Of a DNA stretch of 64,000 bases, positions 12,237 to 23,572 are shown piece after piece. Source of the stretch: Humulus lupulus (taxonomy: Eukaryota; Streptophyta; Magnoliopsida; Rosales; Cannabaceae); NCBI RefSeq assembly GCF_963169125.1, contig NC_084795.1, forward strand, positions 259,527,042-259,591,041, in the 5' to 3' direction. The translations under genes and the position numbers were made by a program. Under the pieces are notes generated by a model that was not told the DNA's origin, searched no databases, and saw nothing but the letters and a program-made list of their open reading frames with translations. Each line of letters starts with the position of its first letter. Position 1 is the first letter of the stretch.

Positions 12237-12389
12237 CTCTTGTATAAGACCAAGAAAATCACTAGCAAAAAGTATATATATTTTGTAGTTGGGAAACAAA
12301 GAAAATCGCTAAAACTCCCTTACTCATGACATATCCATAAAAGGAATTAAGAATGCATTTTCGAGTGAGTTGTAAAGAATGACATATCC
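12237..12389. repeat. direct repeat copy 1 (pairs with 43183-43333)
   Basis: A ~150-bp segment (for example AGTTGGGAAACAAAGAAAAT and ATCCATAAAAGGAATTAAGA) recurs at 43183-43333 in the same orientation with few differences. It lies beside the POL2 fragment here and beside the WIT-like fragment there. Confidence 0.9.
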
Positions 12390-12658
12390 GATGTAGCTGG
12401 CGTTAGAAATTGATTTAAAGTGAGGAGTTTTTTTTTTTTTTACCCTAAACTCCTAAGTAGTGTTTTTAAGGGTAGAATGAGAAATGTGACTAATAACCCG
12501 AATAATATTGAGCTAAATAGAATTATTAGCTAAGTTTGAGCATTAGAAAGAGTGAGTTAGAGTGTTTTTAGCACCAATTACACCTTTTCTTAAACGAACT
12601 GTACTAAAGGAATGTTATAATACAAATGAAGAATACATCAAAAGTCTTGAAAGCTTAC

Positions 12659-14239
12659 CCCAGAACCATTGCATAAATCTTTATGAATCATCTTAAGATT
12701 GGGTGTCATATGCAATGCTTCCCATATTCTTATGTGAGAGATTACATTCACCAAGAAAATGACATAGAGTGATGATGATTGCTTCAGAGCCCCATCCTTA
12801 AACTCTTTTGATGCCTTGACTTTGAACTGAGTGGTATTTACACTCCCATTGGTACCAACCAGAGATAGAAAAGTCCATGACATGCCTACTCTTTGTAAAT
12901 CACTAACATTTGCTGGTTTACCATTTGCTAGAACAAAAATGTCACCAGGAAACGTCTTGTAAGATTCCTTGCCACCATTACTAAAGTTGTTTATCCAAGA
13001 ATTAACTCGAACTTGGTATATATTTTTCCCATTTGGTTTAGCTTCTTCGAAAGACTTTACTTCAGCAAAAGGTGCTCGATGTATCATTTCCATACTTGCT
13101 AGAACAAAAATGTCACCAGGAAAAGTCTTGTAAGATTCCTTGCCACCATTACTAAAGTTGTTTATCCAAGAATTAACTCAAACTTGGTATATATTTTTCC
13201 CATTTGGTTTAGCTTCTTCGAAAGACTTTACTTCAGCAAAAGGTGCTCGATGTATCATTTCCATACTTGAGTGCAATTTTGCTCGAGTTTCTTCCAATAT
13301 AGGGTTGACATAAGACCTCAAATAATGCTCAACTGATTGAAATGATGCAGGAAGCTTTTCCACCTAAAAAAAATGAAGACTTAGTTTATGAATTCAACAG
13401 ATTCCGGCAAGTCTATAGCTATTGCTAACGCTAATTTTTCAGTAGTCGAAATGAGTATTATATCACAAGAAACATGCTGTAAATGATATTATTAAAATCC
13501 ACACATGCACACAAAAGAAGTTTTGAGGATAATGACACCATTAATAATCCAATTTGACACAACTTAAACGAAAGGTAGGGAAAGAGATCTAGCAAGCTTA
13601 AAATTATATAGGGAACGGTAAGAAGGAAAACAAAAACAAACAGCAATGGAAAACTTTATTTATATAATTCTGAACTATAGTGAAAAACATTGAAAAATCT
13701 TATAATAAACATAATTTGATGTTTACACTGTATACACATATATACAAATAAAATTAAAAGGCTTTTTTAATTTTTCCCTCCTTTTCTGAAGATTTAGGCA
13801 GACTCACCTACCTGATTGTAGCAGTATATATGAACAGTGAAGACAAATAGTCAAAAACCCACTCAACCAAATTGTCAAAATCTCAATTCTCATCATAACT
13901 AATTGAAAGGTAAGAGAACTAAATGGAAAAAAAACAAAAAAATCAAAACCGAACCTTGTTGGTGAAAAGGCTATGATTGAAAACATCATTAAGAGACCAA
14001 GAAATTATAGTGTCAGTAAAACCATCATCATCAGAAGCAGCAACAGCAGCACTAGTTTTCTTCTTATCCTGAGATGTTGAAGAAGCAACAAAGCTAGCTT
14101 TCTTCCTATTTTGTGATCGTGAAGAGGAAGCAACAACAGCAACTTTCTCCTTATTTTGAATTGGTTGAGAAGAAGAAGAAGCAGCAATAGCTTTCTTCTT
14201 CTTTCTATTTTGAGATGGTGAAGAAGATTCTCCTTTCAT
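12659..14239 (-). pseudogene. captured SEN1-like helicase N-terminal fragment
   Basis: Two minus-strand exons, 13955-14239 and 12659-13363, are joined by a GT-AG intron. Exon 1 starts at an ATG, is Ser/Lys-rich, then reads FTDTIISWSLNDVFNHSLF. Exon 2 reads LPASFQSVEHYLRSYV, LEETRAKLHSSME, RAPFAEVKSFEEAKPNGK, YKTFPGDIFVLANGKP and IWEALHMTPNLKMI. This is the N-terminal region of the plant SEN1-like superfamily-1 helicases, RNA/DNA helicases related to tRNA-splicing and termination factors. The ATPase domain is absent: similarity ends at a splice-donor-like site at 12658. A 171-bp in-frame duplication and one TGA disable it. It is interpreted as a transposon-captured gene fragment. Confidence 0.82.
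12926..13268. repeat. 171-bp tandem duplication inside the SEN1-like exon
   Basis: Two adjacent, nearly identical units encode the MEMIHRAPF to FVLA segment. The spacing is 57 codons, so the reading frame is kept. The units differ at few positions. One difference turns CGA (Arg) of the left unit into TGA in the right unit, the one nearer the gene's 5' end. Confidence 0.9.
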
Positions 14240-15060
14240 CTTTAGTCTATCACTTGCATTGACTTGAATAGTAGTAGTAGTAGAAGAACTAGTACTAAAA
14301 ACTATCCTACAAGTAGGTATTTTTCAAGTTATATTAAAAAATTTGTTTCTGAAATTTTTTAAGGACCATATTACCTGTTTAGATTTTGTAAATAGATTTA
14401 TGTAGGTGAGGCCTAGTTGAGTAAAGTTGAATGTATAAACATTTTAAATGTTTGTTAGCATTTCAATAAAGAATAGTTTGAGGGGGAAAAAAAGCAAGCA
14501 TTCTCTAGAAAATCGTAAGGATGAATACCAATTTTTAAAAGAAAAAAATTTGCAAATCGAAATGAAGAGAAACAAATTGAATGTCAAGTAGAAAATCATA
14601 CCAGATTTGAGTAAAGGATTTGAAAGGCATTATAGAAGGTCTGATCTGTCCATCAATATGGTCAGATACATGGTGGGATGAGATTTTGGACCATAAAAGT
14701 CCATTGGTTTTTGCTAGTTCCTTCCAGCAACAGATGCATACTACTTGCCCCGTACGAGAGTGTTGCCTTCACATTTACCAAAGTTACTTTTCTTGTGACC
14801 TGTCTCTATAAAATTCAAACTACAATCCCTCTGGTAGTAGGCTAGCTAAATATAAGCATATGCAGCCTCTTGTTTGTCTAATTCTCCTAGTGATTCATAC
14901 ACAGGCAATGCCTCCCTAATGGCATCATTAGCTAGCCTTGTAAAATAAAGATTGAACTTCTAAATTGGGCAATGAGTTTCAAAATAAAGAAATTGAAATT
15001 CTGAAAAGCTCATTGACTTGTAAAAGGGCATGCAAAGTGGAGTGGCTAAAAAGTTAAGCG
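14240..15060. other. no gene seen
   Basis: Upstream of the SEN1-like fragment there is a TAG/TAC-rich trinucleotide run near 14265-14290, then AT-rich text with short open frames lacking any recognised domain. Confidence 0.5.
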
Positions 15061-15700
15061 ATTAATATGAGATAGAGTTTTTAAACCTTTATGCTTTATA
15101 GGTTGTGTTTTAGTGTTTTAGCCAAGTGTTTTTCATTTTAAGTTTTGTAGTTTACATTTTGAAGAGTTGTAGTTTAGATTTTAAGCGTTGCAGTTTACAT
15201 TTTAACAGGACATGATTTGGACTTTAAGTCTTGTAGTTTAAATTTTAAGCATTATTTTAAATTTAAACCACTAAGCTTTAAATTTAAACAATAAGGCTTA
15301 AAATTTAAACCGCAAGTCTTAAATGACTTAAAATATGATCAACTAAACTTAAATGGCATCAAAATTTAATCCCCAAGGTTTAAGTTTTAATCCTTTAGGC
15401 TTACATCATAAAAATACTCTTTTAATCTATATATTGTAATGTGTGTATCTAATACAAAATCTTTATAATTTTAAAACAAATGGCTTAAAATTTAAACCAC
15501 AATTTATAAATTTGAACCATAAGGCTTAAATGACATCAAATTTAAACTACAATATATAAATTTTTATCCATTTAGGCTTAAATTATAGATCAAGTATATT
15601 TAAACCTCTAGTTTTGAAATTTTAACCACTAAGCTTTAAATTTAAACCACAAAGCTTAAAATTTAAACCACTTTCCTTAAGCACATATCTTTTATAATGC
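15060..15700. repeat. AAATTTAAACC-type degenerate repeat array 1
   Basis: Degenerate units built on AAATTTAAACCAC and TAAGCTTTAAATTTAAACC alternate with GGCTTAAATGACATCAAA-like words. The same vocabulary recurs at 16430-16510, 22110-23330, 30260-31370, 36250-39550 and 43590-44115. No protein is encoded. Confidence 0.85.
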
Positions 15701-18046
15701 CTATAAAGCGTGACATACACATTTACTAAGATCCTAATGCACACGATGACTCTTCTCAAGTGCATTTGTCTGGCATGTAGGTATACCAATAAAAATTTTC
15801 TTTCATCCATATTTAATTAATAAAGCTAACAAACACAAAATATGTTTAATTAGTAGAGATACAACCTAGCTAATTGAAAAGATAATTAGATTCAATATTG
15901 ATCAGTTATGAATACCTTATATGTTTTGATTGTCCAAAGTACTTATGTACTTGTTTCTTGGCCTCGAAAATCATTAACTACCAAAAACAAAAATTAAAAG
16001 CATTAGCACGTTAATGCAGAACTTAGTTAATAAAAGCTTATGCAAATATCTCAAGTAATAAAGAAAGAAAACAAAGAATTGCATTTTTCTCTTGTTTCTA
16101 CAATTGTGTACAGTCTCTTTGAGTTTTTCTTTGTCAAGAAATTGAAGTATGAAAAACACAAGCTAGTTCTCGTCTTTACATTGACCTATTCTAGTCTTAC
16201 TAATAAAAAGCTCTGCAGTAAAAGAACAAAATCAAAAACTAAAGAGAACCATGTTTGAAATTTAAGCTATCACAGCTTTTAATATATGCAAAAGACATCT
16301 TGGAATCAACAGTTACTAAACCAAAATCATAAATTAATAAACAAATACTAAACAAAAACTGTCATCTCAAGACAAATTTAAGTGTCAAGAGACAACATTA
16401 CGAAAAGACTATTATAACATATTTAACTATAGCTTAAAATATGAACCACTCAACTTAAATGGCATTAAAATTTAATTCCCAAAGTTTAAGTTTTAATCCT
16501 TTAAGTCTCAAGAGATGATGCGTTCAACAAACAAGTTCTAAACAGGAAGAAGTGCGGTCAAAAGCAAGGAATGATCATCCTTTCTTCTTCATAATTGACA
16601 GAATAAAGAATAAAATAGCTCACCCAATCAAAATAAAGAATATAGCCAACTAGATTCAAGGTTTAAAATACAAAAAATATCATATTAAACTAAAGTCGCT
16701 AGTTTTTAATTCTTTCCTAATTTTTTCTGTTCTCCTCTGGTATACACATAGGACAGTTTTATAATTATGGTTCCTGCCATAAGCTGTTGAGTGCACATAT
16801 CCTATTATGTTGCTTGCACTGCTTCTACTGCTTGGCCAATCACTCTTGCAGCTGCAGTTTACCAGAGAACATGAACTACAGTTCTTCATATACTGCCCGA
16901 GCTTCTTTTTGAGCCTTTTAACTTCTTTATCAACCTCAGATGCTACTTTCAACTCTCTAGTAGAAGATTTTGACTAAGAGTTTTGTCCCACCAACAATGT
17001 GTCTGTTGGTTCCTTAAAAATTTGCAAACATTAGTTGATTAGTAATTTTTTTTTTTGGTAGTGATGGAGGGGTTTGGGGTGAGGCTTTTTAGACTAGATT
17101 AGTAGGTATTGCACATATGGAGGTGGAGATTACACAAGTCATTTTCCAACTTCTATTTTCAACTTTAGGTGGGAAACAAACATAATAAAATGCCTGATGA
17201 CACTTTCAACTCCTCATTTTATTCAGTCCTTGTTTTGCTCATGTCAGAAGTGGACATTTATTGTCATCCATGTTTGACTGTTAATGCCTCTATGGAATGG
17301 AATCTCTACCTAGCCACACACTCTATCTCCTTCTGCTTCTTGATTTGCCAGTGTCAAAAAAAACTCTCCCAATCTCATGAAAATAAAATAAAACCCCTAA
17401 AAAGCCTTCCCTCAATACTGTCTAATAGATGGAGTCATACTTGAATGAAATCAACAGAATAAGAAGAAGAAAATGAAAAGGGAGAGGCATATATTAAGTT
17501 ATTAGAACAAATATTAATACTTTACTTAAATTGATTGTTCAGTTGTTAGTGATCATGCTCATGATTTGGGGTTAATCTCCACGACAAGATAGAGACTTCA
17601 TTTTGGATGTTTTGTTATTTCAATATTTGTATTGGATACACATTTTCTTTTGAACTCTATTATTTTCTTTTGAATACACACTAAAATTAATTCTAAGTCT
17701 TTGACCATAAATGTTGTTTTTTTTTATTTCCTTTCGAGATTGAATGGTGAAGTTGAGGTCTTGAAAAATATGAACATTTTGTCTATGAATACTTGTTTCT
17801 TACTTTTCATTTGTTCAAGTACTTTTATTATGCAAAATAAAGAAAAATTGAGTAGCTCAAATCATTGTATGTCCTTCTATATGTGCTCTAATTTTGATAT
17901 TTTTCTACTAGCAAATTTTTTATTATTGTTTATGTTTCATGGCATCTGTTTTGATTGAGCATTATTTATTCAGAAATGTTAGATACATATTTATTATTAT
18001 TGTTATTTTTTTATTAATTGTTTCTTTTTGTTTATGCATATTTCAG
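15701..18046. other. mostly non-coding stretch upstream of the first Ulp1 gene
   Basis: AT-rich. A short repeat patch lies at 16430-16510. A 90-codon minus-strand frame (16680-16952) has a Lys-rich coil and a CSSCSLVNCSC cluster and may be another captured exon, but its family was not recognised. About 17450-18046 should hold the promoter and 5' leader intron of the gene that follows, since an acceptor-like TTTCAG ends at 18046. Confidence 0.4.
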
Positions 18047-18048
18047 AA

Positions 18049-21000
18049 ATGTCTTCCAAATCTTCAATTAACACAGATAAGAAATCATTATCAATTGTTC
18101 ATCCAAAATCAAACGAAATGTTTCAAGTAAGTATTTATTTTTTGGTTTTTTACGTATTTAAAAGTTTTATCATCTGTAAATTTATCTATTTTTAAAAAAA
18201 AATTTGTTGCTATTAATACTTCTTTCTATAATTAACATATGTTTTTCATTTTCATTTATTTGTGCAGTATTTAAACGAAGATAAATTACTTTTTGTGCAT
18301 TGCAATATTCGAGCTCAATGCTATTGGAGTGATATTGGATGCATACAAAGTTTTCTCAGTAATGAAGAAGTACAACAACTAAAACAATCTTGCCTTGGGT
18401 TCATTCTAGATTTGGATCCATTGCTTGAACCATCGCATATGATATTGCATTCTCTTCTTCTACATGAGGATGGCAGCTCTAATGGGAATGAGCTTCATCT
18501 AAATTTTGGAGGTAACAAAACAAAATTTGGCATTGAAGAATTTGGAATTATAACAAGTTTAAATTGCAATGAAATTCATGTTGACATGGGGGTTAGCAAT
18601 GATAATAATCGATTACTTGTTAAATATTTCGGTGGAAAATCATCAATATCTAGAAATGAATTGAAAGATTTTGTTAAATCTAGAAAGATAGATATTGATG
18701 CTGAGGATGCTGTGAAATTAGTGAAAGTATATATTGTGGAAAATATATTAGGTAGTAAAAGAGGAGATAGGTTAGTAGACAATTTTGTCTTGAGTTTAGT
18801 AGATGATGTTCAAAATTTTGAGGCATATCCTTGGGGTCGCCGTTCTTTTAACGAAACTATAAAATATCTCACAAGCGCCCTAGATTCATCAAAGACAGGA
18901 TATGAGCTATGTGGCTTCCCTATAGCCTTCCAAGTTTGGGGTTTTGAGGTTATTCCTTTGTTGGCCTCATCGTTTGCAATTCATGTTGGTTCAAAGTTCC
19001 CCAGAATTTTGAACTGGAAGACAAGGAAAGAGTTGTCATTTAAAGACAATTTGGAATAAAGTTTTTAAAAAATCAAAAGTAAAAAATTTGTTTTTATTTC
19101 TTATTGTTTTTAACTTTCTCTCTTATTTTTTAGAATTGTTGTATTAATTTTTTTATTTTGTTTTATGTATAGGTTTATGCTCCTTTAAACTTTTCTAATG
19201 ATGAAAGAAATTCATTTCATCATGCTATGCTTTGTGTCTCTTCAAATTCTAAAAGAGGGAGAGAAGAAGATTATCATAATTCAAAAACCAAAAAGACAAA
19301 AAGTTATAGTTCAAGTAGTTCTAATGAAGAAATTATTTCTTTGTTGAAGGTTCGTTTTTTTTTGTCTAGTTTGCATTTTGAAAATATGTTGTTTGCAATT
19401 TCTTTTATATTTTAGTTTTTTCTGTGTTATTTATTATATATTTTTTCCCTTCTCAGGAAATGAAAGAAGATAATATTTCTATGTTTAAGGTTCGTTTTTT
19501 ATTGTTTCCAACTTTTGTCCTTGTTTTTGTTTTTTGTCTAGTTTGCATTTTGAAAATATGTTGTTTACAATTTCTTATATATTTTAGTTTTTCCTGTGTT
19601 GTTCATTATATATTTTTGCCCTTCTAATTTTTTTTCAGGAAATGAAATAAGAAAATATTTCTTTGTTGAAGGTTTGTTTTTTACTGTTTCCAGTTTATGT
19701 ATTTGTTTTTGTTTTTTTGTATAGTTTGTATTTTCAAAATATGTTGTTTACAATTTCTTATATATTTTAGTTTTTCCTGTGTTGTTCATTATATATTTTT
19801 GCCCTTCTAATTTTTTTCAGGAAATGAAAAAAGAAAATATTTGTTTGTTGAAGGTTCGTTTTTTACTGTTTCCAGCTTATGTCTTTGTTTTTGTTTTTTG
19901 TATAGTTTTCATTTTGAAAATATGTTCTTTACAATTCCTTATATATTTTAGTTTTTTATGTCTTGTTCATTATATATTTTTGCCCTTCTAATTATTTTTT
20001 CAGGAAATCAAAGAAGATCATATTGTAATGAAAAAAGATATTGCTGATATGAAAACAAAGATGAATGACATTGAGGACGGAATGAAATGTTTCTTTGATT
20101 TTATGGAGGTTTTTATGAAGAAACATGATGCAAAGATGGAAGTTCCTGGTGAAGGGCAAGGAGAAGGAGAAGAGGAGAAGGTGAAGAACAAAGATCAGAA
20201 GTCTTCTTCTCAAGAGGAGAAATTCTTATTTGAAGATGATTTGCATCAAAGTATGAATGACTTCAACACTGTAGAATGTGTTGCTCCTTTAGCAATTATC
20301 CCGGTATGATTTTTAATCTATCTTTGAATTGAAAAACCTTTTATTATTTTGTGTTTTATCTTTTTACAAAATGTTTGCTTATTTTTCTTAAGTTGTCTGT
20401 CTAATTCTTATTTTTAGGTTTCCAATGTCGAACCAATACAAAATGATCTTGAAGAATTTTCAACAAATAAATTTGATATTGGCCATGACAAAGATTTTGA
20501 GACCACTCCAACTTTTAATATTTTATCTCAATCATCAAATGACAATCATAAGGTTAAGAAAAAATACTCAAGAAAGAAAAGGGAAAGGAAACCAAGTAAA
20601 TTTGTTTCTTCTCCATATACTCATAATTTGTCAGCAATTGTTTTTGGTTTGTCCAATGAACGAAGAAAAAAGAAAGAACATTTCGTTGGAAGATTTCCTT
20701 TCGAGAGCGAATTTGATGATATGCCTTCAACGGAGTTGGAAGAAAGATTCATGTCATGGTACAAGCTTGGCCTTAAGAAGTATAGGTAAATTGGTTTACT
20801 TATTGAGTATTTACGTTAATTATATTGTTTTATATATTAATACCATTGGTTTTTGTTTTGTTTTTTTTAGGTCTAAAAAAGAACCCTTCCATCCATTTTA
20901 TGCAACAATGCCTGGGTTTGTATATGGCGATCAATACATTAATTATAAGAAGTGGTTCTATGATCTATATGACAAGAATGGCCTCCTTGATGATAGTGTA

Positions 21001-21879
21001 AGATTAATTTTTTTTTATCCTGTTTTATACTTTATGAAAATTTGTATTCTTTTTTATAATTTTTATGATTTTTCTTGTCCTTTGTTTTTTCTTATTGCAG
21101 CATATTTCAATATCCCTTTATTATTTGAGAAGGAAGGCTATTTGTCATACTTGCTTGCCTTCATTTCAAAACTGTACTACATCGGACTATATTTTTTATG
21201 CATTTCTTAGGCAAGTAACGGTTAGTGAAGAAGAAATAGAAAATTATAATTGGAATAAGGAAGTGATTATAATAGATAGAATATTTGGCAAATCAATGCC
21301 GTGTGGGAAGTCATGGTTAGAAGTCGATTTTGTATATCTGCCATTTTTTATTTTAGGTGGAACTCACCTAAATCATTGGTGCTTAGGTGTTCTTGACATT
21401 GATAAAAGAAAAATCTGTATTTATGATTCTTATTACCAAGATGGTGAAGAAAGCATAAGAAATCATGTAAAGAAATATTGCCAACTTCTTCCGTATATTT
21501 TCGACTTCTTACGTTTCCATGAAAAAAGAAAAGGATATACTTCAGGTTGTGAGGAGTTCGAGTATTCATGGGTACAATGTCCATTTCAAGTTAATATGTA
21601 AGTTTTAAATTATAAATTACTTTTATTAATTGTGGTTTTTATTTATTATTAAAAATCTTCTGATATGATTTTATTTTTTATGTTTGCAAGACTGATTGTG
21701 GGATTTATCTCATAAAGTTCGTTGAATTACAGATGGCAGGGAAATCCGTTTTTAAAATTGGACCAGATAATGCATTTTCTATGCGGAAGAAAATGGCAAT
21801 AGAATTGTGGATTCATGGTAACGTCAAGCACATGAATGAAGGATATGAAACTCCCACTAATGATGTATGCATACATTAA
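18049..21879 (+). pseudogene. DUF1985-Ulp1 protease gene A (MULE passenger), decayed
   Basis: Exons inferred from GT-AG sites and from the paralogue at 32383: 18049-18126, 18268-19078, 19173-19349, three 33-nt mini-exons (19457, 19639, 19821), 20004-20303, 20418-20785, 20871-20997, 21101-21597, 21691-21879. Exon 2 carries a DUF1985-like domain (SCLGFILDLD, FGIEEFGIITSLNC, YPWGRRSFNETI). The middle is Lys/Glu-rich. The C-terminus is a Ulp1/C48 cysteine protease with His in HWCLGVLD, Asp in IYDSY, Gln in CPFQ and Cys in DCGIYLIKF. The family removes SUMO-like modifiers. Lesions: a frameshift near 19025-19040, TAA in the second mini-exon (19648-19650), and a one-base deficit at the start of the last exon. 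It is probably not functional as a whole. Confidence 0.85.
19457..20003 (+). repeat. three tandem ~182-bp units, each with a 33-nt exon
   Basis: Units start at 19457, 19639 and 19821. Each has a 33-nt exon (EMKEDNISMFK, EMK-stop-ENISLLK, EMKKENICLLK) followed by a near-identical T-rich intron of about 150 nt containing TTCATTATATATTTTTGCCC. Acceptor (CAG) and donor (GTTTG/GTTCG) are retained. The exons are symmetric and coil-like. The paralogue at 32383 has none of them. Confidence 0.88.
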
Positions 21880-22109
21880 TTATAGAAATGCACCATTGGT
21901 TTTAATTTCAAAGATTATAGATTTTAGAGTTTTTCATTTTGCTAAAACTTAGAGCTTTGTAATTTCAAAATGTAAATAAACAAAACAAAAAATTCTTATA
22001 GTAATTCAATGGAAATTTTTGCCTATTTATCTTTCATTGAAAAGTATAATTGCTGTTTATTAATTGTTTCTGAAAAAATATAATTATCTATTATAATTAA
22101 AGTATAATG
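21880..22109. other. 3' flank of Ulp1 gene A
   Basis: AT-rich sequence downstream of the stop codon. No clear gene or terminator signal beyond general AT-richness. Confidence 0.5.
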
Positions 22110-23330
22110 TTTGAAATTTAAACCACTTGACAAAAAGTGTTGAACCAGATGGCTAAATGGCATCAAATTTTGAAGCACAAGGCTAAATGACATCAAATTT
22201 AATCCAAGATTTATAATTTTTTATCAATTAAGCTCCTTTTGTAATCCAAGTATCTTTTAACGCCAATGTTTTTCATTTAAACCCCTAAGCTTTAAGTTTA
22301 AACCACTTTTGCCTAAAAATGTTGAAACACAAGGCTAAATGGCTTCAAATTTTGAACCATAATTTATAAAAAAAAAATTCCATTAAGCTGTAATTATAAT
22401 TCAAGTCTATTTTAAACCACAATGTCTTAAATTTAAACCATTAAGCTTTAAATTGAAACCCCTAAGCTTTAAATTTAAACCACTTGCCTAAATATTTAAA
22501 CCGCAAGCCTTAAATGACTTAAACTATGAACCATTAATCTTAAATAGCAATTAAAATTTAATCCACAAGGTTTAAGTTTTAATCCTTTAGGCTTAAATCA
22601 TAATAATAATAATCTAATTAACAGTTTCATTCAAAGTTTAAATCCTTAGCCTTTAAATTTAAGAAAATAGGCTTAAATTTTAATCCAAGTTTCTTTATTT
22701 GTCAAAAATTTAGAGCTCATGTTCTGATTGGCAATGAAAAAAAAAATTATATTAATAGAAGTTATATGCTCTGTGCGCCGCGGCCCTCATAAAATAGTGT
22801 CGCGGCGCACAGAGAAAACAAGATCCAATCTGTCTTTTTTCCCTGGGCGCCGCGGCTCTGATGTTTCATAGTGTCTGTGCGCCGCGGCGCAACCTCTAAG
22901 CTTTAAACCACAATATTTTAAATTTAAACCAATAAGTTTTAAATTTAAACCCCTAAGCTTTAAAGTTAAACCACTTGCTTAAAATTTTAAACCACAATAT
23001 AAATGGCATCAAATTTTGATCCCTAATGCTAAATGGCATCACGAATTTTGATCCACAACGCTAATTGGCATCAAATTTAAACCAAAATTTATAAATTTTA
23101 ATCCATTAAGTTCTATTTATAATCCAATTCTCTTTAGACAACAATGTTTTTAATTTAAAACCCTAAGCTTTAAATTTGAACATCTTTTCTAAAAATTTAA
23201 ACTACAATCCAAATCGAATCAAATAATGAACCCCAACGCTAAATGACATCAAATTTAAACCACAATCTATAAATTGTTATCAAATAAGCTCTTTTTATAA
23301 TTATTTGTGTGTTGATCTAAAATATTGGTT
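22110..23330. repeat. AAATTTAAACC-type degenerate repeat array 2
   Basis: Alternating units of the form AAGCTTTAAATTTAAACC, GGCTAAATGGCATCAAATTT and ATAAATTTTTATCCATTAAG fill this stretch. It is interrupted by the GC-rich palindromic module at 22769-22895. It is non-coding on both strands. Confidence 0.88.
22769..22895. repeat. GC-rich palindromic module 1
   Basis: A perfect 14-bp inverted repeat: CTCTGTGCGCCGCG (22769-22782) and its complement (22801-22814), with an 18-nt loop. It is followed by GGCGCCGCGGCTCTG and by CTGTGCGCCGCGGCGC, which contains the self-complementary GCGCCGCGGCGC. The surrounding DNA is strongly AT-rich. Confidence 0.93.
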
Positions 23331-23410
23331 TATGTTATAAAAATGTTTTCTTGATCAAACTCATTTTATATTGTGTGAGCATTGTTAAGTTATTCTCTAT
23401 AAAGAAAAGA

Positions 23411-23572
23411 GAGCCGCGGCTCGCTAAAATTGCAATTAGTTTGCTGTCGCTGAGCGCCGCGGCGCCAAATTGCAATAAAAGTTTACCTTCGCTGGGAGTC
23501 GCGGCACTACATTTGCAATAACTGTCATTGTCTGCGCGCTGCGGCTCAAGAATAGAGTGCCGCGGCGCGACC
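23411..23572. repeat. GC-rich palindromic module 2
   Basis: It contains the 12-bp perfect palindromes GAGCCGCGGCTC (23411-23422) and GCGCCGCGGCGC (23454-23465), then looser copies ending in GTGCCGCGGCGCGA. It lies directly before the 5' leader of the gene whose coding exon starts at 26085. Confidence 0.9.

Noticed and set aside
16040..16258. Opposed Lys-rich and Phe-rich frames near 16 kb
   Set aside because: Typical shadow frames of AT-rich DNA.
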